Source: Eubacterium sp. (GTDB lineage Bacteria; Bacillota; Clostridia; Lachnospirales; Lachnospiraceae). Taken from it: DNA of 64,000 nucleotides. The position numbers were made by a program, and so were the translations under genes. Location of the stretch: NCBI GenBank assembly GCA_017477505.1, contig JAFUVQ010000013.1:1-64000 (forward strand). Reading direction: 5' to 3'. Of the stretch, positions 53,809 to 62,524 are shown in pieces. Each line of letters starts with the position of its first letter. The first letter of the stretch is position 1. The notes under the pieces were generated by a model. That model worked only from the letters and a program-made list of their open reading frames with translations. It did no database searches and had not been told where the DNA came from.

Positions 53809-55251
53809 ATGAGAAAAGACGGAAAACGTATACTTACATTTACTCTCGCAGCATTTATGGGTTTATCTGCAGCAGGCTGCGGCAAGAATGCCACTACCGA
53901 AGCTACAACAACAGCTACCGCAACACCTGAAGCTGTGACAGAGGCGGCAACCGAAGAAGATATCGAGATTGAAGCTCCCAAGGGCGGCTACAGTCTTGTA
54001 TGGCATGATGAGTTCAGCGGTACAGAGCTAAATGAAGATGACTGGAACCGCGAAAAGCATCAGGTCGGATGGGTAAATAACGAGCTTCAGGAGTACATTC
54101 CGAGTGCTGACTATGCATTCGTTAAGGATGGCGAGCTGGTTATACAGCCTGTAAAAAATGTAGATGAAGAAGGAAATGTATCTTATGTTTCCGGCCGTGT
54201 AAATACTCAGAACAAACACGATTATAAGTACGGCTGGTTCGAGGCAAAGATTAAATTCCCGCAGGGCAAGGGCTTCCTTCCTGCATTCTGGATGATGCCA
54301 CAGGACGAGAATTTCTACGGACAGTGGCCTAAGTGCGGTGAGATTGATATCGCAGAGGTTCTCGGTGACAGCACAAATACCAACTACGGAACACTTCATT
54401 ACGGCGAGCCACATAAGCAGAATCAGGGTACATACATACTTGACAGCGGTAACTTCGCAGACGAATATCATGTTTTTGCTATCGAATGGGAGCCGGGTTC
54501 AATCAAATGGTATGTTGACGGCAACCAGTATTATGAGACCAATGACTGGTATTCAAAGTGGCCGGGTGCTCCGGAGAAGCCATATCCGGCACCATTTAAT
54601 CAGCCATTCCATGTAATTCTTAACGTGGCAGTCGGCGGAGACTGGCCGGGAGATCCGGACGAAACCACTCCTTTTGACGACAGAGCAGCCATGAAGGTTG
54701 ACTACGTAAGAATATTCCAGAAAGACAGTTATGATGAAAATGTAGAGAAGCCGGTTAAGGTTCTCGAGATGAAGGAGCCTGATGAGTCAGGTAACTTCCT
54801 TACAAACGGCGACTTTGCCGAGGCAGAGGATCTTTCCGATAATGATTTCTGGAAATTCCTTGAACTTAACGGTGGAAAGGGTGCTGCCGAGATCAAAGAC
54901 GGCGAGATCATTATAAGCACTGAAGAAGCAGGTTCAGAGGAATACTCAATCCAGCTTGTACAGCCGGGAATGCCGATGTATAAGGATGCAAAATACAAAT
55001 TATCCTTTGAGGCATGTGCTGATGAAGCAAGAACCATGAAGACAGCAGTTACTGCTCCTACAAATAACTGGGTAAGATACTTCAAGGATACTCCTGTAGA
55101 CCTTACAACCGACTGGCAGACATTTGAATTCGAATTTAACATGAAGGATGAAGATGACGACAACGGCCGTGTTGAGTTCAACATGGGTGCAACAGATTCC
55201 ACCGCAACCATTCATATCAAGAACGTAAGACTCGAAAAAGTTGAAGAGTGA
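53809..55251 (+). CDS. GH16 endo-beta-1,3(4)-glucanase lipoprotein with C-terminal CBM-like domain
   Basis: About 480 residues from ATG 53809 (AAGGAG 7 nt before). Lipobox LSAAGC places Cys at the N-terminus of the mature lipoprotein; a Thr/Ala/Glu linker follows. The GH16 domain has GYSLVWHDEFSGTELNEDDW, the catalytic GEIDIAEVLGD (E-x-D-x-x-E) and FHVFAIEWEPGSIKWYVDG-like HVFAIEWEPGSIKWYVDG. Residues about 325-480 form a CBM_4_9-like beta-sandwich. It cuts beta-1,3 or mixed-linkage glucans on the cell surface. The GH5 gene follows 58 bp later. Confidence 0.92.
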   Translation: MRKDGKRILTFTLAAFMGLSAAGCGKNATTEATTTATATPEAVTEAATEEDIEIEAPKGGYSLVWHDEFSGTELNEDDWNREKHQVGWVNNELQEYIPSADYAFVKDGELVIQPVKNVDEEGNVSYVSGRVNTQNKHDYKYGWFEAKIKFPQGKGFLPAFWMMPQDENFYGQWPKCGEIDIAEVLGDSTNTNYGTLHYGEPHKQNQGTYILDSGNFADEYHVFAIEWEPGSIKWYVDGNQYYETNDWYSKWPGAPEKPYPAPFNQPFHVILNVAVGGDWPGDPDETTPFDDRAAMKVDYVRIFQKDSYDENVEKPVKVLEMKEPDESGNFLTNGDFAEAEDLSDNDFWKFLELNGGKGAAEIKDGEIIISTEEAGSEEYSIQLVQPGMPMYKDAKYKLSFEACADEARTMKTAVTAPTNNWVRYFKDTPVDLTTDWQTFEFEFNMKDEDDDNGRVEFNMGATDSTATIHIKNVRLEKVEE

Positions 55252-55309
55252 TTATAAACCATTTATAATTAATAGTGTTTGAACCAATAACACTTAGAAG
55301 GGAGCTACT

Positions 55310-56338
55310 ATGAAGGAATTTAAGGGTTACATGCATGGTGTCAATCTGGGCGGATGGTTTTCCCAGTGCGATTACAGCAAAGACAGATTTGATAATTTCA
55401 TAAAGGAAGAGGATATTGAAAGGATAAAGAGCTGGGGACTCGATCATGTCCGTCTTCCTATCGATTATAACCTTGTTGAGGATGATGCCGGAAACTACGT
55501 TGAGGAAGGCTTCGCTTATATTGATAAGGTTTTAGGCTGGACAGAAAAATACGGACTTAACATGGTTCTTGATCTCCATAAGACCTTCGGTTTCAGCTTT
55601 GACAGTGGTGAAAATGAAGCCGGTTTCTTCGAGAGAGAGGATTATCAGGAGAGATTTTACAGACTTTGGGAAGAACTTGCCAAAAGATACGGCAAATACA
55701 GCGACAGACTCTGCTTTGAGATTTTAAATGAAGTTACTGAAAAGGAATACTGTGACACCTGGAACAGAATTTCTACAAACTGCATCAAGAGAATCAGAGC
55801 CATCGCTCCTGATATCAAGATACTTCTTGGAGGATATTATAACAACAGTATCGAGGCCCTCAAGGATCTTGCAATGCCTTTCGATGAGAACATCGTATAT
55901 AACTTCCATTGCTACGAGCCTCTTATCTTTACACATCAGGGCGGTTACTGGGTAGACGGAATGGATACTTCATTCAGAATGCCGTTTGATGTAACTTACA
56001 GGGAATATGCGGAAAATACCAATAAGTATCTTGCAAGATTTGCCGAAGATTTTTCAGCTTACGATCAGGATGCCAGGATCGGTACAGAGTACTTCGAAGA
56101 TATGGTTAAGGAAGCTGTCAGAGTTGCAAACGAAAGAGATGTAATGCTCTACTGCGGTGAGTTCGGTGTAATCAATCTTGCCACTGCAGAAGATACACTC
56201 AAGTGGTTTAAAATGATCTGCAGCGTATTTGATAAGTACGGTATAGGTCGTGCTACCTGGAGCTACAGAGAGATGGATTTCGGACTTGTTGATGACCACA
56301 TGAAAAACGTACTTGACGAACTTATTAAAGTTATATAA
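55310..56338 (+). CDS. GH5 family glycoside hydrolase (cytoplasmic beta-glucanase-like)
   Basis: 342 residues without signal peptide. GVNLGGWFSQCDYSKDRFDN, WGLDHVRLPIDYN, the acid/base Glu in FEILNEVTEK, HCYEPLIFTHQG and the nucleophile Glu in LYCGEFGVINLA give the full GH5 set. It most likely hydrolyses oligosaccharides released by the GH16 lipoprotein after uptake, possibly beta-1,3-linked. RBS GAAGGGAG. The pair forms a small glucan locus with no transporter gene in view. Confidence 0.9.
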   Translation: MKEFKGYMHGVNLGGWFSQCDYSKDRFDNFIKEEDIERIKSWGLDHVRLPIDYNLVEDDAGNYVEEGFAYIDKVLGWTEKYGLNMVLDLHKTFGFSFDSGENEAGFFEREDYQERFYRLWEELAKRYGKYSDRLCFEILNEVTEKEYCDTWNRISTNCIKRIRAIAPDIKILLGGYYNNSIEALKDLAMPFDENIVYNFHCYEPLIFTHQGGYWVDGMDTSFRMPFDVTYREYAENTNKYLARFAEDFSAYDQDARIGTEYFEDMVKEAVRVANERDVMLYCGEFGVINLATAEDTLKWFKMICSVFDKYGIGRATWSYREMDFGLVDDHMKNVLDELIKVI

Positions 56339-56371
56339 TAGGAAATGCTGTTTCATATTAAATAAAGAATC

Positions 56372-56403
56372 AGAGGGTAGGAGCCAGGCTCCTACCCTCT
56401 TTC
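56372..56403 (+). terminator. Terminator after the GH5 gene
   Basis: AGAGGGTAGGAGCC / GGCTCCTACCCTCT, a 14-bp perfect stem, followed by TTTCT. Bases pair tightly around a single-base loop, so it can also serve the opposite strand. Confidence 0.88.
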
Positions 56404-56448
56404 TACAGGAGGTAAAAATTATATGAAAACAACACAACTACACTTCAA

Positions 56449-56991
56449 TTAATCGATGGAGATTACCTGTCCCTCTGATGCCTTTTCAGGAAGCTTTGGT
56501 ACTGTAACCTTGAGAACTCCGTTATTAAATGCGGCTTTGATATCATCCTGGGTTACTCTGTCTCCTACATAGAAGCTTCGCTGGATCTTACCATAGTAAC
56601 GTTCTCTACGGATGTATCTTCCAACTTCCTTCTTATCTGCCGTAACAACCTCAGCAGTATCTGTTTCAGCTTTTTTATTTGCTTCAACTTCTGCTTCAGT
56701 CTCTGCTGCATCTTCCTTCGGAGCCTCTTTAACTTCCTTCTCTTCGGCATGATCTGCTCTTACAGTGAGATAACCATCCTTAAGCTCTACATGAATATCT
56801 TTCTTGTCATATCCCGGAAGATCCATATCAAGCTCGAATCTGTCACCAAATTCCTGAATATCTGTAAGAGTATTGCCGATTCTTGGAAGTGCTGCCTTAG
56901 CCTTCTCACTCTTATAAGGTGTTCCGAACATCTCATCAAAAAGATCCTGTACAAAACTGTCGTTAAAAAGATTTGGATAATACATAATCAT
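56449..56991 (-). CDS. hsp20: Small heat-shock protein Hsp20 with a charged insertion
   Basis: 180 residues. The alpha-crystallin domain has FELDMDLPGYDKKDIHVELK, GYLTVRAD, and the end AAFNNGVLKVTVPK. Between the strands (about residues 78-125) lies a Lys/Glu/Ala insertion EEKEVKEAPKEDAAETEAEV and onward, not found in standard family members, then GRYIRRERYYGKIQRSF. HrcA control is expected from a CIRCE site about 100 bp upstream. It probably protects unfolding proteins in stress. Confidence 0.93.
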   Translation of the reverse strand: MIMYYPNLFNDSFVQDLFDEMFGTPYKSEKAKAALPRIGNTLTDIQEFGDRFELDMDLPGYDKKDIHVELKDGYLTVRADHAEEKEVKEAPKEDAAETEAEVEANKKAETDTAEVVTADKKEVGRYIRRERYYGKIQRSFYVGDRVTQDDIKAAFNNGVLKVTVPKLPEKASEGQVISID

Positions 56992-57090
56992 CTCTCCTTT
57001 CAGATATATGCACCTCCCAGCTCACACCGTATCTAATATGTGGCTGCTTGGTATTTGTTTTCTCTTGATGATTATGTTATATCACTTTTG

Positions 57091-57117
57091 TTAGCACTCG
57101 TCAAGAGTGAGTGCTAA
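57091..57117. promoter_or_regulatory. CIRCE element (HrcA operator)
   Basis: TTAGCACTC-N9-GAGTGCTAA is a perfect CIRCE inverted repeat, 100 bp upstream of hsp20. HrcA represses through this site under non-stress conditions. Confidence 0.95.
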
Positions 57118-57326
57118 CAAATATTGTGAACTTTTTGTGTCCTTTTCCTGTCACTTATAATTATTGTTATTATATCCCGGCTGTGGTATTCTATTACGGT
57201 ACATATTTCAAATTACACATGACGTATCTGATTACATGTATATTCAACCGGAGAAGAACCCACTGAGACAGACTCTCCGCGAGGATGCGCATGGATTCGA
57301 TGCGCCGGTATATAAAGGAGGCTTAG

Positions 57327-58646
57327 ATGATTCATATAAAAGGCGGCCGCGTTGTTGACCCTGTTACAGGAACAGATGCCGGTCTTGACGTTCTGACACA
57401 TGATGGTACTATCATCGCGGTAGAACCTGATATTACTGATGAGAAGATAGAGCTTATAAGAAAGAATCTTACGGAAGCCGGAGAGGATCCAGAAGAGTTT
57501 TTGACTATAGATGCCGCGGGTCTTGTTGTAGCACCGGGTCTTATGGATGCCCATGTTCATTTTCGTGATCCCGGATTCACATATAAAGAGGATATAGAAA
57601 CAGGTGCGGCAGCTGCAGCAAGAGGCGGATTCACAACAGTTGTATGTATGGCAAATACAAAGCCTGTGGTAGATAATGTAGATACGCTTCATTACATTCA
57701 GGAAAAGGGTGAGAAGACGGGAATACACGTATTGCAGACGGCAACCGTGACTCTCGGAATGAAAGGAAAAGCCCTGACCGATATGGCACTGCTTGCTTCA
57801 GAGGGTGCCGCAGGCTTTACCGATGACGGTCTCCCTATAATGGATGACAAGGTACTGCTGGCTGCTCTTGTAAAAGCAAAAGACCTGGATCTTCCTGTGA
57901 GCCTTCATGAGGAGGACCCCGAATATGTAAAAGGTGCCGGTGTAAATATGGGCGCGGTTTCCGAAAAGCTTGGATATGGAGGCGCATCCAGAACCGCAGA
58001 GGACTCAATGGTCGCAAGAGACTGTGTCATCGCCCTCAGCACGGGAGCAACACTCTGCATACAGCACATCAGCTCAAAGAATTCCGTAGATCTGGTAAGA
58101 ACATTTAAGAAACTGGGCGCGGATATACACGCAGAAGCGACCCCGCACCATTTCACACTGACAGAGGATGCTGTACTGAAATACGGAACAAATGCAAGGA
58201 TGAATCCTCCTGTACGTACCGAAGAAGATCGTCTTGCCATTATAGAAGGTCTTAAAGACGGAACCATAGATATAATCGTAACTGACCACGCTCCCCACAG
58301 CAAGGAAGAAAAGGCCCAGCATATGGATAAAGCCCCCAGCGGCATAACAGGTCTGGAGACCTCACTCGGGCTCGGCATCAGGTCCCTGGTACAGACCGGT
58401 AACCTGACACTTCTCCAGCTTCTGGAATGCATGGTCGTAAATCCGGCTTTGCTTTACCGCATGGAGCCCGGCAGCATAACCGAGGGTACCCCTGCAGATA
58501 TAGTGATCTTCGGTGAAAATGAACTCTGGACCGTGAAGGAAGAGGAATTTGCCAGCAAAGCCTCAAACAGCCCGTTCATCGGCTGGGAACTTCCGGGCAA
58601 AGTACACTACACCATCTGCAATGGAAAAGTGGTTTACCAGTCATAA
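57327..58646 (+). CDS. pyrC: Dihydroorotase
   Basis: 439 residues, class I type. MDAHVHFRDPGFTYKEDIET with HxH metal ligands, ARGGFTTVVCMANTKP, LHEED, HISSKNSV, ATPHHFTLTED and VTDHAPHSKEEK with the catalytic Asp. Pyrimidine synthesis. RBS AAAGGAGG. No other pyr genes are in the window. Its 3' end is duplicated (see the repeat entry). Downstream, pyk is convergent. Confidence 0.95.
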   Translation: MIHIKGGRVVDPVTGTDAGLDVLTHDGTIIAVEPDITDEKIELIRKNLTEAGEDPEEFLTIDAAGLVVAPGLMDAHVHFRDPGFTYKEDIETGAAAAARGGFTTVVCMANTKPVVDNVDTLHYIQEKGEKTGIHVLQTATVTLGMKGKALTDMALLASEGAAGFTDDGLPIMDDKVLLAALVKAKDLDLPVSLHEEDPEYVKGAGVNMGAVSEKLGYGGASRTAEDSMVARDCVIALSTGATLCIQHISSKNSVDLVRTFKKLGADIHAEATPHHFTLTEDAVLKYGTNARMNPPVRTEEDRLAIIEGLKDGTIDIIVTDHAPHSKEEKAQHMDKAPSGITGLETSLGLGIRSLVQTGNLTLLQLLECMVVNPALLYRMEPGSITEGTPADIVIFGENELWTVKEEEFASKASNSPFIGWELPGKVHYTICNGKVVYQS

Positions 58647-58671
58647 CGTAAAAGTGGTTTACCAGTCATAA
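58624..58671. repeat. 22-bp tandem duplication of the end of pyrC
   Basis: AAAAGTGGTTTACCAGTCATAA occurs twice in tandem (58624 and again from about 58650). The copy after the stop repeats the last codons GKVVYQS and the stop. A fresh duplication with no coding effect. Confidence 0.7.
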
Positions 58672-58678
58672 AAAGCGA

Positions 58679-58706
58679 GACACCGGGGACAGTCCCCGGC
58701 GTCTTA
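58679..58706. repeat. Palindromic repeat GACACCGGGGACAGTCCCCG type
   Basis: Palindrome with GGGGAC/GTCCCC core between convergent pyrC and pyk. Related copies are at 27429-27453 and 28881-28898. It may end transcription or stabilise mRNA. Confidence 0.65.
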
Positions 58707-58713
58707 CTTTTTG

Positions 58714-60126
58714 CTATACTTCTTCAATTTTTATCAGGTTTGTATTTCCGCTCTGTCCGTTTGTGATTCCTCCGGTGATGATGATCTTGTCGCCGGCGGA
58801 AAGGTTGAGTGCCTGTGTGGCTATCTTCTTGGCGCCATAGAAAAGTACATCGGTTGACGGATACATTTCACACATCTTAGGGATTACGCCCCAGGAAAGT
58901 GAAAGTTTTCTGTAGGTTCTTTCGTCTGTAGTGAGTCCTATGATATCTATCGGCGATCTGAATCTCGAAACCATTCTGGCTGTTATTCCGGAAATAGTGC
59001 AGGCCACAATAGCCTTTGCATCCACATCTATAGCCATTCCGCATGTAGCGTGGGAAATGGCATCTATATCATTTCTTATATCAAAATCAAAATTATGGAA
59101 TCTCTTTTTATAATTGATATTTCCTTCAGTTGTCTCGGCAACCTTTGCCATGGTCTCCACTGCTTCAACCGGATATTTGCCCGCAGCAGTCTCACCTGAA
59201 AGCATTATCGCACTCGAGCCGTCATAAACCGCATTTGCAACGTCTGATACTTCAGCTCTCGTAGGACGTGGACTGTGTATCATGGATTCAAGCATTTCCG
59301 TTGCGGTGATAACTCTCTTGCCAAGCATACGGCACTTGGTAATAAGTTTCTTCTGAATCGCGGGAAGCTTGTCGTAGGCCACTTCAACACCAAGGTCACC
59401 TCTTGCAACCATAACTCCCGCACACTCCTCACAGATGTCCTCAATGTTGTCATAACCGCTCTGATTCTCAATCTTTGCAATCAGTTCAACGCCCTCGGCA
59501 TTATGCTCCTTCAGGAGCCCCTTCACATCCAGAAGATCCTGCTTTACTGATACAAATGAACATGCGATGAAATCAACTCCGTTTTCAATTCCGAAAATGA
59601 TATCGCTCTTATCCTGATCGGAGAGATATTTCTGCTTGATAACCTTACCCGGAAAGCTCATGCTCTTTTTGTTGGAAAGCTCGCCGCCGACTTCAACCAC
59701 AGTCTTAATGTCATGTCCCTCGATACCTGTAACGCGGAAGGTCATAAGTCCGTTGTTGAGGAGTATGGTATCGCCTTCCTTCAGCTCATCCGCAAGACCG
59801 GGATAGCTTACAGAAACTTTATCCTGAGTACCCTCTGTCTTATCGACGGTAAATGTAAAGTTGTCGCCTTCCGAAAGCTCTATCTTTCCATTTTCAAATG
59901 TACCGATTCTGTACTCCGGCCCCTTGGTATCCAGCATTATAGCTATAGGAAGCTCAAGTTCTGCACGAACCTTCTTTATAGTTTCTATTCTTTTTAAATG
60001 TTCTTCATGGGTACCATGTGAAAAATTGAGTCTGGCCACATTCATGCCTGCAAGACAGAGCTTCTTCAGCATTTCCTCCGACTCGCTGGCAGGACCAATA
60101 GTACATACAATCTTAGTTTTTCTCAT
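58714..60126 (-). CDS. pyk: Pyruvate kinase
   Basis: 470 residues. KIVCTIGPASES, RLNFSHGTHEEHLKRI, IMLDTKGPEYRIG, FIACSFV, the catalytic Lys in IAKIENQSGYDNI, MVARGDLGVEVAYDKLPAIQ and SGETAAGKYPVEAV are all present. It lacks the extra C-terminal phosphoenolpyruvate-synthase-like domain seen in some Bacillus. Makes pyruvate for the PFL system. It ends close to the GACACCGGGG palindrome. Confidence 0.97.
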   Translation of the reverse strand: MRKTKIVCTIGPASESEEMLKKLCLAGMNVARLNFSHGTHEEHLKRIETIKKVRAELELPIAIMLDTKGPEYRIGTFENGKIELSEGDNFTFTVDKTEGTQDKVSVSYPGLADELKEGDTILLNNGLMTFRVTGIEGHDIKTVVEVGGELSNKKSMSFPGKVIKQKYLSDQDKSDIIFGIENGVDFIACSFVSVKQDLLDVKGLLKEHNAEGVELIAKIENQSGYDNIEDICEECAGVMVARGDLGVEVAYDKLPAIQKKLITKCRMLGKRVITATEMLESMIHSPRPTRAEVSDVANAVYDGSSAIMLSGETAAGKYPVEAVETMAKVAETTEGNINYKKRFHNFDFDIRNDIDAISHATCGMAIDVDAKAIVACTISGITARMVSRFRSPIDIIGLTTDERTYRKLSLSWGVIPKMCEMYPSTDVLFYGAKKIATQALNLSAGDKIIITGGITNGQSGNTNLIKIEEV

Positions 60127-60217
60127 TAAATCTTATCTCCTTATATATCCAAACCAAATCCCTGCGCACCCCTGTTCTCACAGATGGTCTCTCACTGAGA
60201 TGAACGGGCAGTTCACA

Positions 60218-60982
60218 CTAATTTAAGTAGCCAAGTGTGCTGAGAACGCCATCCAGCGTACTTCTTTCAGATTGAAATCCGGTTGCCACGATGACAGTAT
60301 TATCAACTCTTATGGTGTAATAGTAGATTCCGCCGTCAATACCGCTGGTATATTCGTAATTCTTTCCGGTCACCTTCACATAAGTGCTCGGTCCGTTGCT
60401 GTTATCAAATGCATATCTTCCATAGAATGAACGCGCATCATCCTCGGTACTGAACTTATTGTATTCGTAAAATGTATCCCATTTCTCATCATGAGCATAT
60501 GCCATCACAGAAGATGCGGGATCCATTTTTTCCGTGTCAGTTTCAGTATAAGTAACAAGTCCGTATGCTTCACATGCTGTAGTGAAATCAGCCGCCTCAA
60601 CATTCGGATATGTTTTTCCTGCAAATGAAAGTACAAATACGATCAGTGCTGCGACTGCACCGAGCACGAGCACGCCCGCTATTACAAAAACTGCGATGAG
60701 ACCGCCTTTGCCCTTCTTCGGAGCAGGCTGATACTGCACAGCCGCTGGATTCTGCGGCTGACCATATTGCGGATTCATTCCGCCCTGCTGACCATAAGGC
60801 TGACCGTACTGCTGCCCCATATTCTGGCCCTGACCGTATGGCTGCTGTCCCATATTCTGGCCCTGGCCGTATGGCTGCTGTCCCATGCCACCCTGCTGCC
60901 CGTAAGGCTGGCCAAAATTTTGATTAGGACCGGTGTAAGAGCCACCGTTATATCCCTGATTATTAAAATCGCTCATATCCAT
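60218..60982 (-). CDS. Membrane protein with Gln/Gly/Tyr-rich repeats
   Basis: 254 residues. The first ~95 are low complexity with repeats QPYGQGQNMGQ and QYGQPQ. One TM at about 95-120 (GLIAVFVIAGVLVLGAVAAL in part) and an outer domain of about 130 residues with a C-terminal VDNTVIVATGFQSERSTLDG. Similar in plan to the repeat membrane protein at 13472. No function can be assigned. Confidence 0.65.
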   Translation of the reverse strand: MDMSDFNNQGYNGGSYTGPNQNFGQPYGQQGGMGQQPYGQGQNMGQQPYGQGQNMGQQYGQPYGQQGGMNPQYGQPQNPAAVQYQPAPKKGKGGLIAVFVIAGVLVLGAVAALIVFVLSFAGKTYPNVEAADFTTACEAYGLVTYTETDTEKMDPASSVMAYAHDEKWDTFYEYNKFSTEDDARSFYGRYAFDNSNGPSTYVKVTGKNYEYTSGIDGGIYYYTIRVDNTVIVATGFQSERSTLDGVLSTLGYLN

Positions 60983-61015
60983 ACCTCATTTTTTGGTGAC
61001 TGCGTCACCTGACCT

Positions 61016-61387
61016 GCGCCATATGCATTTCTTTGCGCCACATGCATTTCATGCATGTGGTATCCATACTTCGTATGTCTACGTTCCGCTTCGCGTAACG
61101 CGTCCTCGCTTCGCTCGGATCATGAGGACTCCGTCACGCCTTCGGCGCGCCACCTCATGACCTTCTAGCGCCATATGCATTTCTTTGCGCCACATGCATT
61201 TCATGCATGTGGTATCCATACTTCGTATGTCTACGTTCCGCTTCGCGTAACGCGTCCTCGCTTTGCTCGGATCACGCGACTCCGTCACGTGACTTATTGC
61301 ATGTGGTATTCATACTTCGTATGAATACGTTCCGCTTCGCGTAACGCGTCCTCGCTTCGCTCGGATCATGCGACTTCGTCGCATGAC
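61016..61387. repeat. Two-and-a-half copy array of hairpin-rich 152-bp repeats
   Basis: Unit 1 begins at 61016 and unit 2 at 61168, sharing GCGCCATATGCATTTCTTTG, TATCCATACTTCGTATG, GTTCCGCTTCGCGTAACGC and TCGCTTCGCTCGGATC. A shorter unit 3 starts near 61299 with the change TATTCATACTTCGTATGAAT that completes pairing of its hairpin. Each unit is a chain of stems with TTC or TTCG loops. It fills the gap between the Q/G-rich gene and cysE and runs to the cysE stop. Confidence 0.85.
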
Positions 61388-62326
61388 TTAAATTACGTAA
61401 TCGAAGTAGTCTACGCCGTACTGATACTGCTTTCCTTTAAGGGTGAGTTCCTGGTTCTTGATGCTGACTCTGGTTTCAGGAGCAACTGAAAATGTAATGA
61501 AGCAGTTACCTCCGATAACCGAGTCATGACCTATAACCGTGTTACCGCCCAGTATCGACGCATTTGAATATATTGTTACATTATCTTCTATTGTAGGATG
61601 TCTCTTGTCACCCTTAAGGTGCTGACCGCCCTTGGTGGAAAGCGCCCCTATGGTAACACCCTGATATATCTTGACATGTTCACCGATTATGGATGTTTCT
61701 CCGACAACCACACCGGTACCGTGGTCTATCATCAGATATTTGCCCAGTGTTGCACCCGGATGTATATCGATTCCAGTCCTGCTGTGGGCATATTCTGTCA
61801 TAACCCTCGGTATGAGCGGAACTTCAAGAAGATACAGTTCATGAGCCATACGATTTATAGTAGATGCCAGAAGTCCCGGATATGAAATGATTATATCCTG
61901 TTTATCATAAGACGCAGGATCCCCATCATAGGTTGCCTGTATATCTGTATCAACATACTCTCTTATCTTCGGAATAGTCTTGAAAAACCTGGCCGTGAGT
62001 TCGTCAGCCTTGGGCTTAAGAAGCTCCTCCTTTTCATCCGTAAAGTCAGGTCTGTGGCGGAGGGCCACTTCAATCTGTTTAGAAAGATTATAGAACGCAT
62101 CCTCTATAAGTATGGATAATCTGAACTCATTATTATTACTCTTATATACCTTTTCCTGATAGTATCCGGGGAAAAGAATGTGAATCAGTTTCCTTGTCAC
62201 ACTCCTGACCTCATCCTTGTCAGGCTGTCCATGAATGTCCATCTCATCTATATCACGACCGTTTTTATAATCGTCCAGAATAAGATTTACTATATCTTTA
62301 ATTTCATTATCAATGGTATTTGCCAT
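61388..62326 (-). CDS. cysE: Serine O-acetyltransferase (EpsC/SatA-like)
   Basis: About 312 residues from ATG 62326 (GGGAGG 8 nt upstream; a start 24 nt earlier is less likely). N-terminal helices are followed by a left-handed beta-helix with GIDIHPGATLGKYLMIDHGT, GVVVGETSIIGEHVKIYQGV, GDKRHPTIEDNVTIYSNASI and GGNTVIGHDSVIGGNC (each partial). His in DHGTG and GDKRHP are catalytic landmarks. It makes O-acetylserine for cysteine synthesis. It is monocistronic and the repeat array follows its stop. Confidence 0.92.
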   Translation of the reverse strand: MANTIDNEIKDIVNLILDDYKNGRDIDEMDIHGQPDKDEVRSVTRKLIHILFPGYYQEKVYKSNNNEFRLSILIEDAFYNLSKQIEVALRHRPDFTDEKEELLKPKADELTARFFKTIPKIREYVDTDIQATYDGDPASYDKQDIIISYPGLLASTINRMAHELYLLEVPLIPRVMTEYAHSRTGIDIHPGATLGKYLMIDHGTGVVVGETSIIGEHVKIYQGVTIGALSTKGGQHLKGDKRHPTIEDNVTIYSNASILGGNTVIGHDSVIGGNCFITFSVAPETRVSIKNQELTLKGKQYQYGVDYFDYVI

Positions 62327-62524
62327 GATGAAACCTCCCGGGCATCCCAATTTTCGAAAAATCTACTTTGCAAGTATACCACAGAGAATGTATGAGGGCA
62401 AATCTGATTTCGTATACCGTAAAGCATTGCATTCTCCGGCGAAATTATAAGGGAGTCATATCTAAGTAAACATGACTCCCCTTATCATTATCATTAATAA
62501 AACATAAGTATTATGTAAACTAAT

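Noticed and set aside
61079..61288. Short open reading frame rich in Arg
   Set aside because: It lies entirely inside the hairpin repeat array with no RBS and changes with the repeat copies.
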